Both the position numbers and the translations under genes were made by a program. DNA of 64,000 nucleotides from Gemmatimonadota bacterium (lineage in GTDB: Bacteria > Latescibacterota > UBA2968 > UBA8231). The number at the start of each line of letters is the position of its first letter. Position 1 is the stretch's first letter. The notes beneath the pieces were generated by a model. The model was not told where the DNA came from, did no database searches, and saw only the letters and a list, made by a program, of their open reading frames with translations. Location: positions 148,853 through 212,852 of the forward strand of contig VXOR01000061.1 of assembly GCA_009840005.1 (NCBI GenBank), given 5' to 3'. Below, one piece after another: positions 25,293 through 32,654 of this stretch.

Positions 25293-27227
25293 TCACCAGC
25301 TAAAGATGCGGTTATCGGTCATGCCGGTACAGGCGTCGATAACCAGCCAGACCCCGGCGCTGGCAAACTGACCGAGGATCGCCCCCATGAAGAACGGGCG
25401 AACGGCGCGGAAACCGCGCGGCCCCCAGTATTTGAGCACGATGGCCTTGCACAGCCACGCCAAAAAAATCGAAAACCAAGAGTGACTCATCAGCCAGAGG
25501 CCGGCGATGGGAAAGCCAATGGGGTGTACGGGCCACCACGTCAGGTAGTGCCGGGCCAGCATCAGGCCGCTCATGACCGCCGCGCCGATCCCCGTAGAAA
25601 ACCAGCCTTCCCAACTGGGCCCGGTGGGATTGAGCAAGAGGCGGGCGACAAAGCTCTCGAATGGGGCGCGGGCACCGCCGCCAAAAAACCAGCGGTTGAG
25701 GTTGATGCCGCCGTAGCGGTAGGACAAATCGAGAATCGCCCACATCGAACTAACCATGCTGACCAGCACCGCCAGCATCAGCGCCCAGAAGAAGAGACGG
25801 TGGCGGCCCTGCTGACCGTCGAGCAGCTTGAGGGCGTGAGCAGCCGAGGCCATTACCACGACGCGCAGTTCGGTAGCCCAAGTAAAAGAGAACCCAAGAG
25901 CAGTAATGCCGGTTTCGCCGACCGCGGTCGTGCCAATCCCCGTGGCGACAAAGCTCTGCGGCATCATCGGCGTGCGCGCCTCGGGCACTCCACTTTCAGC
26001 GACGATACGGGTCAGCGCCACGAAAATGGCAAAGGCGCTAATCAAAAAGAGCAGGGCGACCAGCGGCGGCATCCCACTCAGATAGAGCCAACCCCCAGCA
26101 AAACCCAAGCTCGCCAGCGCACCGACAACCGCGACGCGGTAGGAAAGAATCTCGTCGGAATCATCGACATCCTCGGCATTGAAAAACGCCTTGCGGCACA
26201 CGTCCTTGAGGTGCCCGCGCCCCACCCACAGCGTAAGGACGACTAGCGCGATCAGCGCCCCCATTTCCTGGTGGGCAATCGCCGGTGGATTGACGCTAAA
26301 GGTGTCCAAAGCCTCGCCAGAGGTGACGCCGAGTACGCCGTAGAGTCCCTTTTGCACATTGACCAGCACATTGCAAAACCACAGGCTGAAGGCGATCTCG
26401 AGGTTGATCAGATAAGCAAAGCCGAGGACCGGAAAGCTGAGCACCACCGGCAAATGCACACTGTCGCGGAAAAGGCCAATGCCCGAGGAAAGCTGAATTT
26501 GCGGAAAGACGTGGAAGTAGTTGTGGAAGGCATTGGTCGAAGAGATGAGGCAGGGAATGGCAAAGCCAATCCACAAACTCGCGCTTTTGAAGAACGGCGG
26601 CAGCCGACTCTCGTCACTTTGGCGCACCATGTCGAGCGGCAGTTGCGCGAGCGGATAGATGAGCTTTTCGCGCTCGATCCACTGGCGGCGGAGAACGACG
26701 GCCACGCAAATCATGGCGAAATAGACGGCGACAATGAGAGCACTCCACCCGAGCAAGGGGAGCAGCCAAGCGTCATAGGGAATGGACGCGCCCGTAGGCA
26801 GCCCCTCGTAGAAGTGCTTGATGGCGCGCGTGTCGTCGGGCACCAAGAAGTCGCGGATGTAGGGATGAAACAGGTCGTCCCAGCGGTTTTCCGGCGTGGC
26901 GAAGTAGAGCCAAGACCCCATGATCGGCAAGAGATATTCAGAGAGACCGCAGGTGGTAATCGCCGAGGCGATGAGCATCATGCTGTAGATCAGCAGCAGC
27001 TCGGCGCGGGCAAGGCCGCCGCTGGGGAAGGCGCATTTGTATAGCGCGTTGAATACGCCGACCAAAAAGAAAAACAGGAAAAGCGCCCCAGGAGTGGAAA
27101 AATCCTGGGTCATATACGAGCCGCGCAGGACCATGTTGCAATAGGGAGCACCTGCGGCGAGAATAGCAGCGCAGAGCGCGCCCAAGAAGAAGGCCCTGAA
27201 GGTGTACCCTGAGCGTGGAGGGGGCAT
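25293..27227 (-). CDS. Second DUF6785-type polytopic membrane protein
   Basis: A 644-residue paralogue of the protein at 14978-16972. It shares the order YFATPENRW, FYEGLPTGASIPYDAWL, EREKLIYPLAQLPLDMV, a long central membrane block, and SWFSIFLAWLCKAIVLKYWG near the end. Many hydrophobic helices place it in the inner membrane. The residue between conserved blocks differs widely, so the two probably carry different substrates. The ATG follows AGTGAACC, without a strong ribosome site. The neighbours give no clear pathway link. Confidence 0.8.
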   Translation of the reverse strand: MPPPRSGYTFRAFFLGALCAAILAAGAPYCNMVLRGSYMTQDFSTPGALFLFFFLVGVFNALYKCAFPSGGLARAELLLIYSMMLIASAITTCGLSEYLLPIMGSWLYFATPENRWDDLFHPYIRDFLVPDDTRAIKHFYEGLPTGASIPYDAWLLPLLGWSALIVAVYFAMICVAVVLRRQWIEREKLIYPLAQLPLDMVRQSDESRLPPFFKSASLWIGFAIPCLISSTNAFHNYFHVFPQIQLSSGIGLFRDSVHLPVVLSFPVLGFAYLINLEIAFSLWFCNVLVNVQKGLYGVLGVTSGEALDTFSVNPPAIAHQEMGALIALVVLTLWVGRGHLKDVCRKAFFNAEDVDDSDEILSYRVAVVGALASLGFAGGWLYLSGMPPLVALLFLISAFAIFVALTRIVAESGVPEARTPMMPQSFVATGIGTTAVGETGITALGFSFTWATELRVVVMASAAHALKLLDGQQGRHRLFFWALMLAVLVSMVSSMWAILDLSYRYGGINLNRWFFGGGARAPFESFVARLLLNPTGPSWEGWFSTGIGAAVMSGLMLARHYLTWWPVHPIGFPIAGLWLMSHSWFSIFLAWLCKAIVLKYWGPRGFRAVRPFFMGAILGQFASAGVWLVIDACTGMTDNRIFSW

Positions 27228-27327
27228 GGTTCACTTAGGAAAGGAGATTGTCATGGGAATCAAAGATAAGAAAATCCCAGAGGCCATCCTCGCACACGTG
27301 GACACGAGCGATAGACATGCATAACGC

Positions 27328-27356
27328 TTGACATTAATAACGTGCTGCGTTATTCT
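27328..27356 (+). promoter_or_regulatory. higBA promoter with overlapping operator; probably leaderless
   Basis: TTGACA (27328-27333), a 17-nt spacer and TATTCT (27351-27356) form a near-consensus promoter. The palindrome AATAACG-TGCTG-CGTTATT (27336-27354) covers the spacer and most of the -10, where HigA would be expected to bind. The predicted transcription start falls on or next to the A of the higB ATG at 27363, and there is no ribosome-binding sequence. Confidence 0.7.
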
Positions 27357-27362
27357 ATCTGA

Positions 27363-27644
27363 ATGATAGAATCGTTCCGCGACAGAGAGACTGAAAGAGT
27401 TTTCTTTCGCCAGAGGTCGCGAAGATTCTCAGGAACGCTGGCTCGCTCGGCTCTTAAGAAGCTTCTCTTGTTGGACGCCGCCGATTCAATACAAGACCTT
27501 CGGTTGCCACCTGGCAATCGGCTCGAAAGACTTGCCGGAGATCGCAGGGGCCAGTATAGCATCCGTATAAACGATCAATGGCGCCTGTGCTTCGAGTGGA
27601 AGTCAGGGCACGCTGCCAACGTAGAAATCGTTGACTATCACTAG
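27363..27644 (+). CDS. higB: HigB-like toxin (RelE superfamily)
   Basis: A 93-residue protein with the HigB pattern: F-R-D-R-E-T-E-R-V-F at the N-terminus, LRLPPGNRLERLAGDRRGQY in the middle and SIRINDQWRLCFEW then IVDYH at the end. These toxins are ribosome-dependent mRNA endonucleases. The toxin precedes its antitoxin by 9 bp, the inverted order typical of higBA. The ATG is probably at the 5' end of the mRNA. The symbol is a family assignment. Confidence 0.88.
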   Translation: MIESFRDRETERVFFRQRSRRFSGTLARSALKKLLLLDAADSIQDLRLPPGNRLERLAGDRRGQYSIRINDQWRLCFEWKSGHAANVEIVDYH

Positions 27645-27653
27645 GAGGCAGAT

Positions 27654-27980
27654 ATGCCTGTAATGCCCCCCATTCATCCGGGAGAGATTTTGCTCGAAGA
27701 GTTCCTCGAGCCCTTAGGTTTGAGCCAATATCGCCTGGCAAAGGACATCTCGGTCCCTCCACGCCGAATTAACGAGATCGTTCATGGCCAGCGCGCCATT
27801 TCCGCAGACACGGCTCTTCGACTATCTCGCTACTTCGGCACCACCGATCGATTCTGGCTCAATCTGCAGACGCGCTACGATCTGGAGCTGGAGAAAGATC
27901 GCTTGGGTGAACGATTGGAGGCGGAGGTACTATCGCTACGGAGCCAATGCGATGAGCGGCACCCTAGGAATCCTCACTAA
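27654..27980 (+). CDS. higA: HigA-like antitoxin (HTH-XRE) with aberrant C-terminus
   Basis: Residues 1-90 are a standard HigA: HPGEILLEEFLEPLGLSQYR, LAKDISVPPRRINEIVHGQR, then the FWLNLQTRYDLELEKDRLGE helix. AGGAGG lies 6 nt before the ATG. The normal family ending would be near EAEV (residue 92). Here the frame continues for about 16 more residues because its 3' end is joined at about 27930 to a duplicated piece of another locus (the CocE 5' region). The protein probably still neutralises HigB and represses the operon through the operator upstream, but the C-terminus was reshaped by the rearrangement. Confidence 0.85.
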   Translation: MPVMPPIHPGEILLEEFLEPLGLSQYRLAKDISVPPRRINEIVHGQRAISADTALRLSRYFGTTDRFWLNLQTRYDLELEKDRLGERLEAEVLSLRSQCDERHPRNPH

Positions 27981-28041
27981 TCCCGACGTCCACATGGCGG
28001 CGCACGTATTCCGCCCCAACGCCGCTGGCCGATTCGACATC
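27938..28041 (+). pseudogene. 5' fragment of a CocE/NonD hydrolase gene (duplicate of 32641-32780)
   Basis: The first 22 bp (27938-27959) are identical to 32641-32662, spanning the end of an upstream frame (T-E-P-M-R-stop) and the ATGAGC start. The frame then reads MSGTLGILTNPDV, followed by HMAAHVFRP and AGRF. Against the intact gene it lacks about 7 codons (QVLMRDG) and stops matching after about 35 codons. The frame itself runs on to 28104 with unrelated residues. It overlaps the altered 3' end of higA. A dead remnant, not a gene. Confidence 0.8.
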
Positions 28042-28085
28042 AAAGCACTCATAGAAAAAGAGAAGGGTGAGAAGACCAGCCCGGC

Positions 28086-30239
28086 TCAGAAATTAAACCT
28101 ATAGCTCAATTTCGTCAGCAGTATCCGCTCTGACTTCGGCGAGCTCAGTCGAGTCATGGTATCGGCCCGATGCTCGTTATAGGCGATATAGAACCGGCTG
28201 TTGTTCGGGCCGAACGTGTAGCTAAAAAGCAGATTGAGATCGACGGTGTCCCGGTGGAAGCTGCGTTGAAAAAAGCAGCGGATGAACAGATCCCGATGCA
28301 AAAAGTACGTCGTCCTCACCAGCAAGACGCGCTTTACCTCATCTAATGCGCCGGAGGGGAAATACTCCCAGACAGATTCCGTACTAGAGTCCAAAAAGAA
28401 CCCCTCCCACAGGTCGAACCGCAACGACCCAGATACGCGGCGTATATCACCGAGGTATTCGTCTGCAAAGTCGTACTGGTCCCGAAGTTGACCAATAAGG
28501 CTGAGCCGGTACTTGCGTCCGTTGCCGGTGTCAAAACCGGCACTGAAGGAGTCGCCGTTGTACTTTTTTTGTTGCCATCGCAATTGCCAATTATTGTGGC
28601 TGAAAAACGCCTGCGAGTCGTCCAGCCGCCGTACGTTCACATTGACGTTGCTCCAGCGCCATTCCCACCCCTCTTCATTGGTCCGCCGCTCGGCGACGAG
28701 ATTCTGTCCCAAATAGATATTTCTAATGCCGAGGAAATCGGGACGCCAACCGTAGCTGCCATAGAGGCCGACTTCTCGCTCGCCAACATCGGCGTCGTGG
28801 GGAATGAAGCCGATTTGATCCACGTTGAACTTAGGGTCGATCCAAGAGCCCCCAACTCCGTAAGAGAAGCGGTCAGAATTGTGCCTAAAGCGACCGCTGT
28901 ACATTTTGTTGTCTTGGTCCGTGTCTGCACCAAAACTCATCGCCGAGTTGAGGAAGAGCTTATCGTTGTCGTTCAAGCTCAAGACGAGATCGCTGCCCAC
29001 CGCCTGTTGCCCGAGCGGACCATCTTTCCCAACCGCCAAGGCACCAATCGAGGAATTAACTCCTACATCGCGCTTGAGACGCAGGACGCCGAAATGCGGA
29101 GGGTCGCCCTCCCCGTCCGACGGCCGGTTCCGCGCTGCGATCATGCCGATGCTGTTCTTGCCGAGCTTCCCCGTTATTTTAGCACCGGCATCCGGATCGC
29201 TAATGCGACGACTGTAGAAGAGATCCATCGCCGTAAAGAGCTGTTGGCCTTCGAGGAAGAAGGGCCTTTTCTCCTTCAAGAAGAGTTCAAATCTCGTCAG
29301 GTTTATCTGGTTCTCGTCGGCTTCTATGTGGGCGAAATCCGGGTTGAAGGTGGTGTCTAAGGTGAGGTTGGAGGCAATGCTGTATTTCAGGTCGAGCCCG
29401 AAATCGCTAGACCATCCTTCTGCGGACCGACTCCCCACATTGCCGAAGCCTCCGGTTGCATAAGGCAGTACCTCTAAGTGAAGCCCCGGTTTTATGTCTT
29501 CAAGTCCATGTAGGTGGCCAGCTTTGGACACTTTCAGGAGATACCGGTCGTCTCTCGATATAAATGCCCAGTTGCTGTTCTCCGTATAGGTTCGCTCAAT
29601 GCGCTGGACGTTTATGCCCCACGTATGTCGGCCCAATTCGGGGAACCGCAGCGTCTTGAATGGAATGGCGATCTCGGCACTCCAGCCTTGGTCGTGGACA
29701 TGGGTTTCAGCCTGCCAAATGCCGTCCCAGCTCTGATCGATTCCACCCCAGCCTCCGGACCCATCGTTTTCAACGCGAAAATCGTTCTGGACGCCATAGG
29801 CATTTATATAGAACCCATAGGCATTTTGGTGGTCGTGATAGGTGTCTAAGACGAGACCAACGAGATCCAGCGGAGCAAACCGGCCGTCCCGCTGCATGAT
29901 GCGACCCTTTATGTTGCCGGGCTCTGCATCCATCATATTGAGGCCGATGTACAAATAATCGGCGTCGTAGAGTACGTGTATAAAGGTTTGATTAGTCGCA
30001 GCGACGCCCTCTTCGGGTTCGATCAATATGAATCCCGTCGCCGGCGTAGCCCGCTTCCAGTCCTCATCGTCTAGGACGCCGTCTATGGTTGGCCGGAGGT
30101 TAGTCCTGAAGGCCCACACTTCCTTTTCGCTGAGCTTTTCGTGGGCTGAGGCAGACGGCGCGACGACGAGTGCAGCCCCTATCATCCAGAGTAGCCAAAG
30201 GTGTGTACGAATGCGCCGAGTCGGATGTGCCGTGCTCAT
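28086..30239 (-). CDS. Exported DUF5916-type protein with CBM9-like N-terminal domain
   Basis: The start is ATG 30239 (GAGAGGAGATAT upstream), giving 717 residues with a signal peptide (LWLLWMIGAALVVAPSASAH). Residues about 45-230 fit the CBM9-like fold (RPTIDGVLDDEDWKRATPA, TFIHVLYDADYLYIGLNMMD, WSAEIAIPFKTLRFPE). The remainder alternates strands up to KLSYRFNF, as in the barrel half of DUF5916 proteins. These are thought to be outer-membrane proteins of polysaccharide use, but none is well characterised. Near the C-terminus the dispersed repeat (GACTTCGGCGAGCTCAGTCG) is read in frame as TRLSSPKSE. The gene lies between the two copies of the CocE junction. Confidence 0.8.
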   Translation of the reverse strand: MSTAHPTRRIRTHLWLLWMIGAALVVAPSASAHEKLSEKEVWAFRTNLRPTIDGVLDDEDWKRATPATGFILIEPEEGVAATNQTFIHVLYDADYLYIGLNMMDAEPGNIKGRIMQRDGRFAPLDLVGLVLDTYHDHQNAYGFYINAYGVQNDFRVENDGSGGWGGIDQSWDGIWQAETHVHDQGWSAEIAIPFKTLRFPELGRHTWGINVQRIERTYTENSNWAFISRDDRYLLKVSKAGHLHGLEDIKPGLHLEVLPYATGGFGNVGSRSAEGWSSDFGLDLKYSIASNLTLDTTFNPDFAHIEADENQINLTRFELFLKEKRPFFLEGQQLFTAMDLFYSRRISDPDAGAKITGKLGKNSIGMIAARNRPSDGEGDPPHFGVLRLKRDVGVNSSIGALAVGKDGPLGQQAVGSDLVLSLNDNDKLFLNSAMSFGADTDQDNKMYSGRFRHNSDRFSYGVGGSWIDPKFNVDQIGFIPHDADVGEREVGLYGSYGWRPDFLGIRNIYLGQNLVAERRTNEEGWEWRWSNVNVNVRRLDDSQAFFSHNNWQLRWQQKKYNGDSFSAGFDTGNGRKYRLSLIGQLRDQYDFADEYLGDIRRVSGSLRFDLWEGFFLDSSTESVWEYFPSGALDEVKRVLLVRTTYFLHRDLFIRCFFQRSFHRDTVDLNLLFSYTFGPNNSRFYIAYNEHRADTMTRLSSPKSERILLTKLSYRFNF
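28130..28156. repeat. In-frame copy of the GACTTCGGCGAGCTC repeat
   Basis: GACTTCGGCGAGCTCAGTCG matches the complement of the repeat inside the FtsX/M28 gene (801-880). It lies about 15 codons before the stop of the DUF5916 gene. Confidence 0.65.
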
Positions 30240-30544
30240 ATATCTCCTCTCATTTGGGCCAAGGTTGCCGAGGGGCTGTCTGTTTCTAGCAGGCAAATTG
30301 CAGAATCCATCTGCCGCCAGAGCACGCAATAGGGATTTGTGCCTTCCCCAGACTTACAACGGAAGAAGGGGCGTTTAACAATGGCAAGTATTTCCTTGGT
30401 GGATCAGCCTCGCGGCTAGCAACCGGTAAGTCGTGCTCACCCTTATAGTTGCTTTTAGGAGACAAAGGTAGCCGAAATCTTGCAGTCGCAGCTTAATCAA
30501 CAATTTGCAGGTTCAGATGACGTTGTTGGGGTTCAAACGACGGC
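30240..30544. other. Intergenic region with no recognised feature
   Basis: These 305 bp separate two minus-strand genes. I see the DUF5916 ribosome site at its left edge and nothing else convincing: no terminator-type hairpin, no long frame, no repeat seen elsewhere in the window. Confidence 0.5.
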
Positions 30545-32374
30545 CTATTCAAAAATTCCGTCAGCATAATTTTCTGCCTGAGTACGAAATAGTACCGCAT
30601 AATCACCTTCGGCAGCCATGAGTTCATTATGCGAACCTATTCCGACTATTTTCCCATCATTGAGAACTATTATTTTATCTGCAAGCCGAACACTACCCAA
30701 CCGATGAGTAATAAAGAGAGCCGATTTGTCATTCGTAAGATCCCGAAATCGTTCATATAGATGAGATTCTGCGATCGGATCCAAGGCGGAAGAAGGCTCA
30801 TCCAAAACGATTAAATCTGCATCTCGTGCAAATGCTCGGGCGAGAGAGATTCGTTGCCATTGCCCTCCAGATAATTCAACTCCACCATCAAAATGCTTGC
30901 CTAATAGAGTATCGTATCCCTGGGGAAGTTCATTCGCGAAATCATCGACTTGGGCTTTTTGTGCTGCGCTTTCTATCCAATCTTTTTGATCTTTAGATAA
31001 ATCTCCTAAAGCTATATTATCTCTTATAGTTAAGTAAAATTTGGCAAAATCTTGGAACACCACTGAAGTTTTCTTTCTCAGATCTTCGCTAGCGTACTCT
31101 TTCAATGGAATCCCATCTAATAGAATTACTCCAGCGTCAGGCTGGTATAGGCGAAGCATGAGTTTAACTAAGGTAGACTTGCCAGCTCCATTGCGTCCCA
31201 CAACAGCGACTTTTTCACCAGGTTCAATGGTAAAGCTGACATTTTCGATCGCTGGCCGATCCGCTCCAGGATATTTGAAACTTACGTTTCTAAACTCATA
31301 ACCAGTACTTGTGTCTTTAGATTGAAAATTCTCGGCTATCTCGTTCACATTGTGTGGTAATTCTAGTTTGAGAAAGTCAAAGAAGTGCTTAACATGCAAT
31401 GAGACCAACTGAAAACTAGCAAGTTGGCCTAATACGAGACTCAAGGTTCGCATAGCTTGGGGTAACAAACCAATATATAGTACTGCATCACCTACGGTTA
31501 AAAAGCCATTATAGGCTTGAAGGGCTATCCATGAGAAAACACCAGCACTTACAGCTCCAGAAAGACCGCCAGAGACTATGCCTACTTTTAGCGCGCGCTG
31601 ACGGAAGCGTTGAGAGCGATCATAGACTCGCGAAAACGCCTCTTGATATTTGTCGAGAAAGAAAGACCCTAGATGAAATGCACGTACCTCTTTTGCCGTT
31701 TCTTGTGATGTCAAAACACTAGCATAGTATCTCTGTTCACGGGTATCATGGGCCTGGGCGCGAAATACCTGAGCTTTAAATCCATTAATCCAGAATGTAA
31801 CAAGCGAATGTGGTAACATTCCGACTAATACAATAACGCCTAAACTCCAGTGGACACCACCAAGAATAGCTACCGATCCCCCGAGCATTAATAGAGATCG
31901 AGTAGCTGAGATCATGATCTCTATTACTCCTACAAATCTCCGACCGGAACCTTCAGTAGCATTTCTCAGATGATTATAAAACTCCGGATTTTCAAAAATG
32001 GTGATCTCACTAAAAGAATTGACCTTTTTTAGCAGAGACACCTCACTGTGAGATTCGATCTTTTGCCCAACCCCTTCGCGAAGAGTCTGGCCAAAAGTCG
32101 CACAGACCTGAGCTAATATGCCAATTCCTACAAATCCTATGAGGAAATTTAAAAATGTATTAGGATCCGTAGCTTGTTCAGGCATAGTAAGGACATCAAC
32201 AATATATTTAGCTAACCATAAAGATAAAAAAGGAAGAGTAGCCTCTAGCGTACAAAGAAAAAAAATTGCAGTGACAGACAATCTCTCTAACGAGAATATG
32301 TATCTTAATATATCAATGGTAATTTTTATGGTTGTACTTGCTTTTTTAAAACCATCTATTATCGAGCTTATCAT
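30545..32374 (-). CDS. ABC exporter, fused membrane and ATPase domains
   Basis: A 609-residue half-transporter. The N-terminal 330 residues contain about six membrane helices of the ABC exporter type. The ATPase has Walker A GRNGAGKST, Q-loop VFQDF, signature LSGGQWQRI, Walker B LIVLDEPSSALD and switch ITHRLGS. It would act as a dimer; lipids, peptides or drugs are possible cargo and no precursor-peptide gene is seen beside it. GGAGTGGTGA precedes the ATG and a minus-strand promoter is present. The gene is strikingly AT-rich compared with both neighbours, so it is probably foreign. It lies within the segment bounded by the duplicated CocE junction. Confidence 0.88.
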   Translation of the reverse strand: MISSIIDGFKKASTTIKITIDILRYIFSLERLSVTAIFFLCTLEATLPFLSLWLAKYIVDVLTMPEQATDPNTFLNFLIGFVGIGILAQVCATFGQTLREGVGQKIESHSEVSLLKKVNSFSEITIFENPEFYNHLRNATEGSGRRFVGVIEIMISATRSLLMLGGSVAILGGVHWSLGVIVLVGMLPHSLVTFWINGFKAQVFRAQAHDTREQRYYASVLTSQETAKEVRAFHLGSFFLDKYQEAFSRVYDRSQRFRQRALKVGIVSGGLSGAVSAGVFSWIALQAYNGFLTVGDAVLYIGLLPQAMRTLSLVLGQLASFQLVSLHVKHFFDFLKLELPHNVNEIAENFQSKDTSTGYEFRNVSFKYPGADRPAIENVSFTIEPGEKVAVVGRNGAGKSTLVKLMLRLYQPDAGVILLDGIPLKEYASEDLRKKTSVVFQDFAKFYLTIRDNIALGDLSKDQKDWIESAAQKAQVDDFANELPQGYDTLLGKHFDGGVELSGGQWQRISLARAFARDADLIVLDEPSSALDPIAESHLYERFRDLTNDKSALFITHRLGSVRLADKIIVLNDGKIVGIGSHNELMAAEGDYAVLFRTQAENYADGIFE

Positions 32375-32422
32375 TCACCACTCCAAGAAGTTTGAAGTCG
32401 CGTAAGATCGGGCGGATGTAAT

Positions 32423-32450
32423 AAAATAAGAAGACTTGATAAATTGTCAA
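32423..32450 (-). promoter_or_regulatory. Promoter of the ABC exporter gene
   Basis: On the minus strand TTGACA (32450-32445) is followed, after 16 nt, by TATTTT (32428-32423). The start codon is about 49 nt further on. Confidence 0.55.
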
Positions 32451-32489
32451 TAAGTGCTTATTTATAAATGACTTACGTACAAATACCCC

Positions 32490-32519
32490 TTGACAAAAGC
32501 AAAAATAATCATTATTTTT
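32490..32519 (+). promoter_or_regulatory. Plus-strand promoter overlapped by a perfect 19-bp palindrome (Fur-like operator)
   Basis: TTGACA (32490-32495), a 17-nt spacer and TATTTT (32513-32518). AAAAATAATCATTATTTTT (32501-32519) is a perfect palindrome over the spacer and -10, and its centre ATAATCATTAT equals the core of the classical Fur box. Binding of a Fur-family repressor is inferred. It faces the CocE gene, but a terminator stands in between. Confidence 0.6.
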
Positions 32520-32540
32520 ATTTATAGTAATTACAACGAC

Positions 32541-32576
32541 AAAGGGAGCCCCGATTCGGTCGGTAGCTCCCTTTTT
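32541..32576 (+). terminator. Rho-independent terminator about 20-25 nt after the predicted transcription start
   Basis: AAAGGGAGC (32541-32549) pairs with GCTCCCTTT (32566-32574). A smaller inner stem CCGA/TCGG lies in the loop, and a short T run follows. Together with the promoter at 32490 it would make an RNA of only about 50 nt, or act as an attenuator of the CocE gene 79 bp downstream. Confidence 0.75.
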
Positions 32577-32654
32577 GCGGCCTAAAAAAATGTTCAACAG
32601 TAAGATGCTTTCCGGCAATGACCTGCTCGGGACCATCGAGACGGAGCCAATGCG

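Noticed and set aside
32346..32636. 96-codon minus-strand frame upstream of the ABC exporter
   Set aside because: It crosses the terminator and promoter region, has no recognisable sequence, and overlaps the real start of the exporter.
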